Shown here piece by piece: positions 45,773 through 56,882 of a stretch of 64,000 nt of DNA. How positions within the stretch are numbered: the stretch's first letter is position 1; every line of letters starts with the position of its first letter. The stretch comes from Moniliella sp. 'wahieum' (taxonomy: Eukaryota; Basidiomycota; Moniliellomycetes; Moniliellales; Moniliellaceae): positions 248,001 to 312,000 of the forward strand of contig RSEE01000066.1 in assembly GCA_003971905.1 (NCBI GenBank), in the 5' to 3' direction. The notes beneath the pieces were generated by a model. That model made no database searches and was not told where the DNA came from. It worked only from the letters and a program-made list of their open reading frames with translations. A program made the translations under genes and the position numbers.

Positions 45773-46674
45773 TTACTCTTTCTTGCCCTCCGCCGCAGTC
45801 CAAGCCACGTCGCTCTTCGACTCGATGGTGCGGTACGGGTGGAGCGCATGCGCCAGCACCAATCTCCATTGGAAGGTCATTCGTCTCGGCGCGCCAGAGC
45901 GCCGTCTCGGCATCTGGCGCGACGCCCGTCTCGACATGGCGCTTGACCAGCCGCTCTCGCGCAACGTCCCGTCCACCTGCAGCAGCCACCGTTCATTCGC
46001 CGCCTCGGCGCCGCGCCGCCACGGCAACTCGTCCGCGGTACAGTACAGTCCTTCCACCACAACCACCTGGTGGTACGGGCAGACGCGCACGCCATGCTCC
46101 ACCGGGTCCTTGGCCGCATGAGAAAAGCCGGCGCCCACACTTCTTGGCCCGCACTCGTCGTCAGCGCCACGACAAAGTCGGAAAATGCCTACCGCCATTA
46201 CACGAATCGCCTGGCTTCGCCTCGGCCCCCCTCCGGCCGCGTCCCTTTGCTTTCGCTGCCCCCGAGCCAAAACGTACCTCGCCATCAAACGTGAAAGGCG
46301 CGCCGCGTCGGTCGTGCGCCAGCTTGGGGTCCGGGAAGGCATCCAGTTGTTTCCGACTGAAATGCCACCCATCCATACCGACCACGACGGCCACGTCCTG
46401 CCTTGTCGGTGGCGTTGGTGCCAGAGCGCATTGACCTGCTTGACCACCGCGGCGGCGAGCGAGGACTTGCCCGAACCGGGGATGCCACACAGCGCGACGA
46501 CGTAGCGCTCGCCTGGTTTCACACTGCCGCAAGCGGGTCGTGGTGAGCGGGGAGCGCGAGCAACGGGGGCACACACATGCCAAGCCCCCACCCAGATCCA
46601 GATCCAGATCCATCCACGTACTTTTCAGCGCGCGCCTCGAGCTGGAGCGCCAATTCGTTGACAGTCTTGTCCAT
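45773..46674 (-). CDS. P-loop nucleoside/pantothenate-kinase-like protein (Yfh7-type)
   Basis: Small P-loop kinase of the uridine/pantothenate kinase superfamily, like yeast Yfh7; substrate unproven. The start at 46674 gives MDKTVNELALQLEARAE. A 98-nt intron (46524-46621) leads to VKPGERYVVALCGIPGSGKS, with the Walker A motif GIPGSGKS. Next, VAVVVGMDGWHFSRKQLDAF with PDPKLAHDRRGAPFTFD is the substrate-binding D-G-F/W-H block and the RRGAP(W/F)TFD signature of this group. Then YHQVVVVEGLYCTADELPWR, WLLQVDGTLRESG, and an Arg-rich lid region, ending TAAEGKKE at 45773. About three frame changes are needed (near 46420, 46280 and 46130). A TATA-like TTTATAA lies about 70 bp upstream. Confidence 0.8.
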
Positions 46675-48647
46675 CGCTGGGGCTAGGGAGAGACGAGCCG
46701 AGCAGTGGCCCAAGCGCGCCCCGCGCTGGCCCGAGCGGGGGGTTATAAAAGCAATGGGTTTTGTTTTGTTTTGGTTTTTTTTTTTTTCTTTTTGTTTTGG
46801 GTTGCCAGGCCAAGCGGCCAGCGCAGCGCGGGTGGACCGATTGCAAAGAGGCCGCGGCCAGTCCATCCGTTGCATTTCGCACATTGCACCACTCCTCTCT
46901 CCCATCGTGCATCGCCCGCTCGACACATTCCCCCCTCCCCGCGCGATCGGCCATTGGCAATCGGAGCGCACCAGCCATCTGCTTCCCGCAGCCAGTGGGC
47001 ATCCTCGCCCCACGATTGCATGATGCCTGGTTGCAGGCACGCCGACGCTATACCCCTGGCGAAAGTGATGGCATGTGTGTGGTGCTCAGCGCTCACTGCG
47101 CTCACTCATTTGCTTCCACCTTAGACCTTAGGAAAGGGCAAGAGGGAAATAGGCTGGCGTCATTCGCACTGGGGGGGTCGGTCCTTCCTGTGCCCGTGCT
47201 CACGGAGAAGGTCCCCCAACAAGTTAGACCAAGAATGGGAGAGCAAGGAGACGTTGTGAGAGGACGAAGTGACTGTAACAGAGCAGAGGAGAACCGAAGA
47301 GTGACTAGCGTTGACTTTGACTCCACCCACTCCTCTGGGTTGGAGTATGGTGGCATGTGCATGTGCATGTGAACCCACTTGATGTGATGGCTTGATCGGC
47401 CATGTCGCTGACAACCGCAACTACTGGCTATAGTGTTCCGCGACTGGGGCGCTCCGGATTGGGTATACCGTCGCACCTGGTTCCCCTCCTTCCTCTTCTC
47501 CCTGTTGCATCCAAGGTTGGGCTAGCGCAAGGAGCTTCCATGACGCAGTATCTCTGACGGTTTCCGTCCTGCACAGGTGAGCTTCCTGTTTTTTCTCCGT
47601 GTGTTTTCTTCCTGCTTCTGGCGCTTGTCCTTTTGCCAACGGTTGAATTCAAGGTGGGACTAACGCCAGGAGCTTACAAGAAGCTATCTCTGACTGTTTC
47701 CGCCCTGTACAGTACAATCGTCTTTAGCTTGGTAGCGAAGCTACTTGGCGGTTGACGGACAACCGCGCTTCTGGGCTCTCATTCTCATTGGTGCGACCGA
47801 TTCCTCCCGCCCCCCCTTGATCGCCCAGTGTAGTGCTTCGCCCGAGCCCCCATTCGTTCACCCTGCTCCCCACGGCCGAGAGGAACAGCCCAGTACACCG
47901 TCGAGACGGAGGAAGAGCGTGCTGTGGGAGGATCCGTGGCGCCCTCGCAGACAGCCGCGGTGGGCCAAACGCTTGTCTAGCCGTCCTGGACTATACGGAA
48001 GCACTCGCCTCGGCAGCCCCACAGACATCCCGTACCGAGCGACGATGAGCGTCGTCCGCAGGAGCGACCGAGGCGCCCATCACGTGCATGCGCGCCGCGG
48101 GGCTCTCCCCCGTGCTCGACGGACACTGGCAGAGGAGCCACACCATCCCCATTATGGGTCCGTCGTCCGAGTTGGGGGTGTGTCGGCTAGCTGCGGCACG
48201 GGGAGGAGGCAAACTGCGCTCTGCCGATCACGGTCGAGACATCCAGGATTTTCTCCGGATTTATTTGGGGCGCGTCCATCTGCCCAGCGCTCTGGGGACG
48301 GCGTGGAGAGCGGCGACGCGGGCACGGTGGATGGGGGTGTGGTGTGTGGTGTGTAATGGAGCTGACGATTGGCTGGTGTTTCATGCGACGCGTGAGGCAG
48401 GACGAGTGACGTGCATGCGCGCGTGGCGGCGGGGCAGAGGGCCAGTGTGGGCAGCGCATTGTGGCGGCGCGGCTCCTTTGTTTGTCTCTGCCTTTTTCCC
48501 AGGCCTGCACCGCTGGGCAATCAAAGCACCTCCGCCGCAGCCTCGCTTGCGTCCTCTGTCCCGCCCGTCTCGTCTCCGTCTCCGTCGCCGTCTCTCTCCG
48601 TCGCCGGCACACCGCCCCGCCCGGCGGCCTGTGCGTTCCCCCACACC
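46675..48647. other. Long intergenic region, divergent promoters
   Basis: About 2 kb between divergent start codons. It contains a T run at 46779-46789, an imperfect direct repeat (47510-47715) and GC-rich sequence. A plus-strand frame of 203 codons at 47745 has no family motif, and I do not call it a gene. Confidence 0.4.
47510..47715 (+). repeat. Imperfect 65-bp direct repeat
   Basis: TCCAAGGTTGGGCTAGCGCA...CTGCACAG at 47510-47577 recurs as TCAAGGTGGGACTAACGCCA...CTGTACAG at 47650-47713. Each ends in a CAG that could be a splice acceptor, and the spacer begins GTGAGC. Function unknown. Confidence 0.6.
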
Positions 48648-51060
48648 ATGGCGGTGGTTGCTGCCAGCACCCATCCTCGCCCCGCCCGCCCCGCCCGCCG
48701 CCCAACCACGAGTGGGCGCCGCTCGACTCGCTCCGCCAGCCCCGCAGCCGCTCCCGCTCCCGCGGCCGCCTTCCCGCCGCCGCCGCCGCTCTCGCTGTCG
48801 CTGCCGCTGCCCCGCCTCCGCTCCCGGCTCCCTTGCGCGTCTCCCCCGAGCAAGAGCAATGGCCTAAGCACCCCCCGAGCCAGCAGCAGGACCCCTATGC
48901 ATCCGCTCCATCTGCCTTCCCCCTCCCCCGTCCTACCCCTCCCCCCGAGCGGGAGCAGGTACGGGAGCCAGAGCCAGAGCCGGAGCCAGAACCCGAACCC
49001 GAACCCGAACCAGAACGCGACACAAGCGCCGACATGAGCACCACCCCGCTCGGCCGCAGACGGCTCAAGTCCCAGGCCGCGCGCCTGACGCCCGAGGAAC
49101 GGAATGAGTTTGGCCCGCTGGGCGGCCCGGCGCCCGACGTGAGCGAACGCTATGTTGAGTGGGACGCGCGCCCGCGCAAGCTCTCGCGCCCATTGGATCC
49201 GCGCCTGGCCACCGCCCACGCCCGGGCCGCACCCACGTTGCCCGCGTCGGCTTCGTTGGATCCCAACTTGGCCTCCGCCTTTCCTCAGCCCGACGTCAGC
49301 TTGCCCGCGTCTGCTTCGGCCCCGAGCCAGGTTAGCCCTCCTGTCCTGGAGCCTGTGGCCGCACGCGCGCCGCAGCCGCAGCCGCAGCCCGCTTCGCCGC
49401 CCAAGCCCACCAGCTCCACGGCGCAGCGAGAGCGGGCGCAACCGTACGAGCGCACGCCTCGTCGGTCCCGTGCCAATGGCGTTGCGCCATCCGGTACGAC
49501 GCCTCCCGCCCCCGCCGTTCTCCCGCCTGGCGCAAACGGTACCCGCCTCCTCCAGCGCAGCCCAGCTGCCCTGGCACCTGACCCGTTCCGCGCGTCCAAT
49601 GGCACGCCTGCCCGGTCCGAGCCGGAGTGGGGGCAGGATACGGAGCGGTACGCGGACGAGAACGCGGACGTGGACGGGGACACGAGTGTGTCGCAGATCC
49701 TTGCTTCCAGGCATCGGCCAAGCGCAAACGCTTGGCCCAAGCCGCGCGGAAGAACCTTGATTCGACTGAGCTGCAAGAATTTGGCCCGCTGGGGGGAATC
49801 AGGCCGTCGGGCTCGCAGACTGAGGCTGGGGAGGCAGCCAATGCGCCGCCTGGCCCGGGCCTGGACCCCAGCTGGCCTAGTCAGCGCACCACTAACGTTA
49901 ATGAGATACCTACTGTGGCCCGCCGTGCGCGTCTGGCCCGGGCCAAGGAACTTCTTGCTGCTGCCGCCGCGGCAGGGAGGGGGAGGCGCAGCGCCAATTG
50001 GCCGCATCGAACGATCCCAACTTTGACATGGCCTCGGCCTTGGCCCTGTGCGGGCTGGTGGACAAGTGGGACATTCACGGCAACCCTTACGATCTCAAAG
50101 AGATCCCACTTCGTCCTGCTCACCCGCACACTGAAGCGCCTCCTTCTCCTTCTCCTTCTGCTTCTCCTTATGCTTCTGCCTCTGCTTCTCACCATCATCC
50201 GCCACCTCCATCGTTCCTCCGACTCGGACGCCACCGGCTTCCTCCCCTACCCGGCCCCAAGCGACATACCGTACGTCTTGCCCTGCCCTGCCATGCCCCC
50301 TGCCCTGCCCTGCCCTGCCCTGCCCTGCCCTGCCTGCCCTGCCCTGCCCTGCCCTGCCGCCCTGCCCTGCCCTGCCCTGCCCTGCCCGCCCTGCCCTGCC
50401 CTGCCCTGCCTGCCTGCCCTGCCCTGCCCTGCCCTGCCCTGCCCTGCCCTGCCCTGCCCTGCCCTGCCCTGCCCTGCCCTACCCTACCTCCCGCTGGCGC
50501 CGTGTCCCTGACTCTATCTTTTTCCCATCCAGCCCCCGCCTCGCCCACTGTGCCGTTGACCTTGGCGCCGGCGGCCTCTCCTTCTGCCCCGGCCCCGGCT
50601 CCAGTCCCAGGGCCGCTTTCACTTTCGCATTCGCATTCACCTTCGCTTTCACATTCGCCTTCGCACGCCTACCCGCCCCGCCGTGACGCGCACCCCCCGA
50701 GCAGTCCCGCCTCGAGCCAGACCAGAACAAGAGCAAGAACAGCTACCGCGTTCCTACCATCAGTACCGGGAGCAGCCACCGGCGTCCCACCCCTTCCACC
50801 CACACCAACCCCAGGCAATGTACCAGCCGCTGCAACCGCAAGCGCAACCACAAGCGCCAAGCGCAAGCGCATATGCTGCCGCACCAGTTCGCCCAAAACT
50901 ACTACGCTCCTCCCTCGCCGCAGGGCGTGTACCCCCTGCTCCTGTGCCCGGGGCGATGGACGCAGCGGCGTACGGCGGCCTAATGCCCGGCCGGGACGCG
51001 CCGCGGCCGCCTGCCGATACCGAGCCCGGCGCAGGGTGCTGCAAGTGCGTGGTGATGTGA
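48648..51060 (+). CDS. Pro-rich protein with C-terminal CaaX prenylation motif (frame broken)
   Basis: I do not recognise a named family. The start at 48648 gives MAVVAASTHPRPARP, followed by Pro/Ala/Ser-rich sequence and an EPEPEPEP run (48965-49015). A short motif occurs twice: RRRLKSQAARLTPEERNEFG ending EFGPLGG (about 49060-49125) and KRKRLAQAARKNLDSTELQE ending EFGPLGG (about 49720-49795). The second is followed by RARLARAKELLAAAAAAG and SNDPNFDMASALALCGLVDK with WDIHGNPYDLKEIP, the most gene-like part. A 262-nt intron (50271-50532) holds a pentamer satellite. The last exon is Gln/Pro-rich and ends GAGCCKCVVM. CVVM fits the CaaX rule and the preceding cysteines could be palmitoylated, so membrane anchoring is likely by inference. 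Frame changes lie near 48690, 49715, 49985 and 50650. Confidence 0.65.
50281..50487 (+). repeat. (CCCTG)n pentamer satellite inside an intron
   Basis: About 200 bp of near-perfect CCCTG repeats with occasional C or TG phase slips. It lies between a GTACGT donor (50271) and a TTTTTCCCATCCAG acceptor (50532). Confidence 0.9.
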
Positions 51061-52464
51061 ACAGGTTAACGGTTAACAGGTGAAGAGGTGAAGAGGTGAG
51101 CGTTGGACCGTGGCGCGCTATGCGCTGTGCGGTGTGCGTTGCGTGGTGTTGCCGCGGATCACGCGCATGGGGCCGAGGGGTGGGTGCCTGTGCGGGAGCG
51201 GAGCGGGAGCGGGGCGGGGTCCGAATGCGCGGGTGTGGCGCATCCGGGTGCCGGCAACGTGGGACGTGTGGGAGGGGGACCGAGACGATGGGGTATGGTA
51301 TATGAGGTTGGTACCCTGGCCGCCCAAACGACCGCGCGAGCTTGGTTTTCTCGGTGCTCTCCCTCCCCTCCCCTTCTCTGCTCTGCTCTGCTCTGCTCTC
51401 CTTCCTTTCCTTTAGTTTTTCTTTAGTTTTTTTTCTTTTTTCTTTGACGTTTTGGTCTTCTTTTCATACCCCCCCCCCCCCCCCTTCACCGCCCTTTGGT
51501 CTGAATTGAATTCCCCGTGTTGAGCCAGTCGCGTTGCCCATCCCGTCCCTCGGACCCCCGCTTGCTCGTCGCGCCCTGCCCAATTCAAGTACGAATCCAC
51601 CCGTCTTGGCTTAGTGGTCTGTTCTGGTGTGGTGTGGGCGGGGGTCGGTCTCGCACGGGCCCGGAAAGCTGAGCTGAGCGGAGCTGAACTGGTCGTGCCA
51701 TGCAGCTGGCGTACGGCTCAGTTGGGAGCTGGTCCCCTTATTGCACCTGTATAGCGACGTACTACCAGACCGCGCCGTCTGCCTGCCGTAGTAGTACGTC
51801 GCTACACCCCCCCGCCTCGTTCAGGTTGAAGTTCAACCGTTCAGCTGATCTGATGAACGATGAACACGTACCGTCCCACGCTAGCCAATCCCCACGGCGC
51901 CTTCCCTTTGCGGTACGGCCTAAGGCTCTCAAGGTTCCCACATTCTCTGCGGCCCAAGTGCCTAGGCTGTAGTGCCTGTTTTTGAGCTGCACCACCGACC
52001 ACAACTCCTAACTGGTCCTGTATAACACTGGCAAACGCTCGAGGAGCTCGTTGGCGCGCTGAACGATCAGTTGATCGTTGAACTGCCTCCCAGCTCTGTC
52101 CTGCATCACCACGTCGCATCTCTTTTATCACGCTGGTTGATCGAGATCCAGCCGATGCTAGCCGCGCCCGACCAAAGCACCCAGGCGGATGATCGGTGAT
52201 CCATCAGATGATGCTCGAAACTTTGATTGGGGAGGTACATGCTCTAGTGCCTACACTTGGGTAGACTTCTCTCCCGTCGCCGAAGCACAGGGGAGCAGAC
52301 AGACTCGAAGAAAAGAAAAAAAGGAAGACGAGGGTGAGAGTGGTCTGGCAATGGAATGGGAGTCGGCCAGTTGGAGAGGCAGAGTAGAGGTGGGGTTAGG
52401 GGGGGGGGGGCAGGGGAAGAACCTAGAATCAAGCCAACCCACCCGGTCGAGATGGTCGAGATGC
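51061..52464. other. Intergenic between convergent CaaX and subtilase genes
   Basis: About 1.4 kb, with GGTTAACGGTTAACAGGTGA stutter at 51064-51090, CTCTG repeats near 51375-51400, a C run at 51471-51484 and a G run near 52399-52408. No gene recognised. Confidence 0.45.
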
Positions 52465-54134
52465 TTAGAAAGAGGTAGCATTGTTGAAGGCCAACAGGTT
52501 GGGGCTGCCCTGGACATCCGTCAGGGTGTTCTTGGTGGCAAACCCGAGCAACGCATCCTTCAGGTCCGTCGGGTGCAGCACCGACACAATCGACGCCTTG
52601 GTCTCGGGCGCCGAGGCGAGCGAACCGAGCATCCACTCGAGCGCAGCAGCGGGCACAGGCGCAGCCTGCAGCAGCGTGGCAGCGTGCTTGCGCAACACCT
52701 GCGTCAAGTCCCGCTGTGCATTGGCCGCCGCCACCGACTCGAGCGTGGGCATCGGGATCGCACCCTTGATCGTGGCAAAGTCGTCCGATCCATAGATCGA
52801 AAGCAGGTAGGCAAGAAGGCCCACCGTGTGGGGCGTGGCCATCGACGTGCCGGACAGGAGCGCAGTCGCGTCCTTGCCCGTGTTCCACGTCGACTTGATG
52901 TTCAAACCAGGCGCAAAAATGTCGACGCAGGCGCCCTTGTTGGAGAAGTAGGCACGCTTGTCACCGACATCAGATGCACCCACCGTAACGGGCAGCTTGG
53001 CACCAGCAGGCGAAGTGTTGCACGCGTCCGCATTCTCATTGCCTGCGGCAACGGCAAAGTGGAGACCAGACGAAACGGCACCGTTGACAGCCGCGTCGAG
53101 GGTGGGCGACTTGCCACCCGCCAGCGACATGTTGGCGACAAAACCCTTGTGCTTCTTGCGCGTGGCCGCGTCCGCTGTAGCAAGCTTGGCCGAGATCTCC
53201 TTGGCATCGTTCACAGCCCAGCACACCCGCCGTCACATCCGACATGGTGCCCGAACCCGAGCTGCTCAGGACCTTGACAGCCACCAAGTCGGCGTTCTTC
53301 GACACACCCGTCGTCTTGCCGCCAATCGTGCGGCACAGTGGGTGCCGTCCGTTGCCGTCCACATCCCCTCACCATAGGGATGGTCTTGCCCCAGCGGGCA
53401 CGCCCCTCAAAGTCATTGTGGTTGATGTAAATGCCAGTGCTGGTGAAACAAGGTCAGTCTCCGGGGCGAACAGCACCGAAAAGGGGGGCATTCAAAAACG
53501 TACTCAATAATGTAGGCAGTCACACCTGCGCCGGCAGCCTCGTCATAGACATACTTGTTGAAGTTGCCAAAGCCCAACTCTTCGCGGTGCGAAATGCGGG
53601 CGAGACCCCAGGGGGCACCCTTCTCAGTCAGGTGCTCGTGCTCCTTGGTGGAAACGAAGGGATGGAAAAGTCATGGAGCCAGGCAGAATGCTCATCCGGG
53701 CGGATCTCCTGCGTCGTGACAATCGAATCGCGCTCGACATACTCCACCTCAGGCTGGGCGCGGATAAAGGCGAGGACATCGTCGGTGAATTGGCCGGCGT
53801 AACCTTGGAGGTGCTCATCCAGGTCGTAGATGTGGCGAATGCCATGCTCCGCGGCAGTGGCCACGCCAAAGCCGCGGTAAGCACTGGCCTCGACCTGCGC
53901 GGCAGCAATGAGCTGCTGGTGGGCGAGGAAGGAGGCGGTGGAGACGCCGTTCTTCAGCTTGATCATGTACTTGCCGGGCAGCTCGCCCAAGTGGTCCTGG
54001 GCGCTGCGGAGGGCAGCGGGGATGACCGAGGCATCCTGCACGTCTGCGCCGGGCACAAAGCGGTTCTGGGGGGCGGGGCGCGCGGAGGCGGCGGCGGCGG
54101 CGAGGGCAAGGCCAAAGGCGGTGGAGAGGCGCAT
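52465..54134 (-). CDS. Secreted subtilisin-like serine protease (S8A, proteinase K type)
   Basis: Extracellular or vacuolar endopeptidase. The start at 54134 gives the signal peptide [20 protein letters not shown]. An inhibitor I9 propeptide follows ([20 protein letters not shown] to [10 protein letters not shown]). The catalytic Asp lies in [19 protein letters not shown] and its codon is split GA|C by a 64-nt intron (53440-53503). The His region near 53340 reads as DGNG...THC because about three bases are missing; DGNGHGTHCAGTIGG is expected in the family. [18 protein letters not shown] follows, then [13 protein letters not shown], the oxyanion Asn in [12 protein letters not shown], and the catalytic Ser in [22 protein letters not shown]-terminal extension of about 100 residues to NNATSF follows the normal end of the domain and is unusual. 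Other frame changes lie near 53220 and 53650. Confidence 0.92.
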
Positions 54135-55034
54135 CGTGGGTCCAGTCCAGCGGCGGGGGAGGGGGGCGGGAGGACGGAGGCTCGAGCAGGCCGGTGCACG
54201 ACGGCGGCCAACGTCTTTTAAGCGCCCAGCGCCTGGGGCCGCGTGGCGATAAGCGGCCGGTTGCGGCTGCGCACCCCCCGCACGGCGCCAGTGTGGCCGC
54301 TAGGGTTCTGCGTGCTCTCCGTCTGCCGTCCCGCGTCCCGCGTCCCGGCGACCACCGCTCCCCCGCCAGCCGCACGGCAGCAGTGTGTCGCAACCGCATG
54401 ACGCCAGCACATGGCGGGCGCCGCGGCGGCCGCAGCAGCGCGCCAGTGTGGCTGCCTCGGCTGGTCCGTGCACTGGCAGCCACCCAACAGATGCCAATTG
54501 GATGGCGCGTCAACCTCACTTGCGTCGCCTGCTCGCCTTGATCGCACCCCATCCGCACGCCAGTCCCTTGCATGGAAGCCTCGCCTATTCATTGCGCCTT
54601 GTAGGAACGAATCTGCATCCCAGCAACGAAGAGACCCCAGCCCCACCCTTGCTGCCATGCTCATTACATAGAGCAGGCGCCACTCCTCCCCCAAGCGCAA
54701 TCAAGTCGATTTGCTACTCATCTCTTCTCGGTCCCCTTCATCGTTCCAGGCGTGTGTGTTACTGCCATTGCGCAAACTATCCGACGTGCCCAACGCCAAG
54801 GTTAACTCACAAGGACACTGGATGATTACTACTCAATGTGGTTATGCGTTAAGTGGGAGACACAGACAACTTGTCAAAGTACAGTGGGGGGAAGTTTAAT
54901 GCCGTACCACGATGGCGGGCATGCGATCCAATGGGGGCCAATGCATCTCCCAATGGTCATGAGAAAGACGAGGAAGGTTGGCTTGAAATGAGGGACCCCA
55001 ACCCCCGACACTTGACGGCAGAAGGACCGAGGGT
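54135..55034. other. Intergenic between Rtc3 3' end and subtilase promoter
   Basis: 900 bp, GC-rich at the left and AT-richer at the right. No gene recognised. Confidence 0.4.
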
Positions 55035-55476
55035 TTACCGGCCGCCAAATCCGCCGCTTGCGCCGCGCGAGACCGAGTTGCCGCCCAGCTTGCTGTCATT
55101 CGTCGTCGTGTACCCGCCCTTGGTAGCTGTATACAAGCGTCAGACGCGTGCCTCGCAAGACCGCAACAGGGGGAAGAGGGGGAAGAAAACGTACTGGAAG
55201 ACATGAGCGTGCCGCGCTCAAGAATCTGCTCTACCACCTCCACTCCTTTGCACCGGGGAAGGAGTTTTCGAGCTGCATCTTGCTTGCACGGCCCATCATG
55301 CCCTGGGAGCCTTGGAGCGTGACAAACACGTCAAAACGAATCGACCACGTCGGCGAGCGGGACCGACCGGTCTTTCTTCCACGCTTCGTACTCGGGGCCA
55401 TTGACAACGACTTGGAACTCTTCTTGGAGCGGTGTTCAGGCTTGAGGGTGACCTTGAGGTACGAGCGGGGCGCCAT
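55035..55476 (-). CDS. RTC3: Rtc3/SBDS-N-domain protein
   Basis: Small protein like yeast Rtc3 (YHR087W), a single SBDS N-terminal fold linked to RNA metabolism. The start at 55476 gives MAPRSYLKVTLKPEHRSKK. After one frame change near 55420 it reads EFQVVVNGPEYEAWKKDRSV and, after another near 55350, SFDVFVTLQGSQGMMGRASK, then MQLENSF and VEQILERGTLMSS. The G-x-x-x-x-A-S-K-x-x-x-E-N-x-F pattern is the family hallmark. A 68-nt intron (55127-55194) leads to the last exon, TKGGYTTTNDSKLGGNSVSR then GASGGFGGR and stop at 55035, a Gly-rich tail as in fungal relatives. A TATA box is 135 bp upstream. Confidence 0.85.
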
Positions 55477-56321
55477 GATGGATGAGGAGGGGCAGTGGGA
55501 AATAGGAGTGGAACCGGATGGGGGCACAGAGGGGTAGGAGAATGCGTTGGTTGCGAGGAGAGGAGTAGATGGGTGTGATGCAGTGGGAAATGGCGAGATT
55601 CTTGCGAGGGTATTTATACAAATACCCCAGAGAACCAGGCAGCTGCCCCTCTTGTACGACTTGAGGGGCTGGGGCACAGGAGCAGTGTGTGTGACCCCGC
55701 ACGGACCATCGACCCACCGCCGTGCGGGGGGAGGGGCTGGGCCTTACTGGTTACCGGTTACCAGGCCTTAGCCATACCAGTTGACCTGACTAGTGGCTGC
55801 TCACGCGCCACGCACTGATGTGCTCCCACACCACGCGTCACACAGCCATGCCCTGCACGTCGGTTGGGTGGGGGTTAGGCACCCCACCAGTCTCCCTGTG
55901 GATTCGCCCCATGCGTCTCATCCATCTCATCCATCCTCATCGTCCGCGTCATCCACCGCCGCCACCGAATTCCGCCGAGCCTGAGCCCATTCTCTGGCCG
56001 CGCCCAATCGGTTGCTTCGGGCGCCCAGCCCACTAGTCGTGCTCGGCAAGCTTCAAGCTTCAAGCTGCAAGTCATCGAGTCATCCACGTCATCCATCGTC
56101 GACATGATCGTCTCACGAGCACCACCTGTCGGGCAGCGTCACGCGAGTCATAATGTTCTCAGGTCCAGCCTCAGGCTCGCCGCAGCCCTCAGAGGCGCCA
56201 AGGTCGCGCCGTGGGTCGAACATTTCATTGACGTCACATCTGCTTACCGCAGTCGCAGCGGTGTGGCTGACCGCCAGACCAGGACGAAAAGGGGCGGATG
56301 GTCCAAATGAGAAGCAAAAAA
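55477..56321. other. Intergenic between RTC3 and the tRNA-Leu-like gene
   Basis: 845 bp with the RTC3 TATA box, a TTACCGGTTACC repeat near 55746-55762 and a CAAGCTTCAAGCTTCAAGCT stutter at 56048-56070. No gene. Confidence 0.45.
55611..55618 (-). promoter_or_regulatory. TATA box of RTC3
   Basis: Minus strand reads TATAAATA within an inverted repeat GGGTATTT...AAATACCC (55608-55627), 135 bp before the ATG. Confidence 0.6.
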
Positions 56322-56428
56322 TGAAGGCAGTGGGACTCGAACCCACGAATGTCGCAGTTCCATCCACTCTTAAGCGGAAGCGCTTAATGACTTGAATACG
56401 ATGCCATAGACCACTAGGCTATGCCTCC
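56322..56428 (-). tRNA. tRNA-Leu(CAA)-like gene with intron; odd variable arm
   Basis: 107 nt. Acceptor GGAGGCA/TGCCTTC + A, class-II-like D arm GCC-TAGTGGTCTAT-GGC, T arm GTGGG-TTCGAGT-CCCAC. The stem TCGTA/TGCGA encloses TTCAAG, so the anticodon would be CAA, with an intron after it containing the perfect hairpin TTAAGCG-CTTC-CGCTTAA. In this fold the variable region is only CATTC, too short for tRNA-Leu. An alternative pairing GGATG/CATTC would supply a long variable arm but breaks the anticodon stem. Either missing bases or a decayed gene could explain it. Confidence 0.6.
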
Positions 56429-56640
56429 TGATGGCTGTGCTTCCACAGTTACACACTACATGGAAGCAATGATTATTTTTTGCTATTCATCAAGGCCGTC
56501 CAAGTCTCGCCTGTCGTGCTGTGCGCCGGCATTGCACGGGTCGGATCCACATTTGCTGGGGCAATAACGACGAGCAGCACCGACGGACACGACGGATTTC
56601 TGTCGTTCGTTACCCTTACGCTGCACGAAGGCTTGAACCG

Positions 56641-56882
56641 ACCATCATCTGATGAGACCTGGAGTCCTGATGGTCCTCGAGGGTGATGCAATCGCACTAG
56701 TAGTGGTGGTCTAAGCCAACCATCAACGCCTACAGAGGAACATCAAGCAGCGAGTCGCCACCAGGGGATTAAGCTGCGGAACAAGGAAAAAACAGGAGAG
56801 AGAAAACAACGGAACTCCCAGGCCTGAGGAGGAACTGAAGGAAAATTGGCCAAAGCACGAGCCACCCGATGGCTCAACATCG
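56641..56882 (-). repeat. Dispersed 245-bp repeat, copy 2 (near tRNA-Leu)
   Basis: Minus-strand counterpart of 41046-41290, sharing for example GGTGGCGACTCGCTGCTTGA and GTTCCTCTGTAGGCGTTG. It lies about 210 bp from the tRNA-Leu-like gene. Confidence 0.85.

Noticed and set aside
47745-48356. 203-codon plus-strand frame
   Set aside because: Arg/Pro/Ser-rich with no motif; length is expected by chance at this GC content, and no intron or promoter supports it.
50281-50487. CRISPR-like or coding repeat in the CCCTG tract
   Set aside because: It is a simple pentamer satellite with no spacers and sits between splice sites.
48648-51060. Mating pheromone precursor
   Set aside because: The CaaX end fits, but the protein is hundreds of residues long and has a conserved-looking central region, unlike short pheromone precursors.
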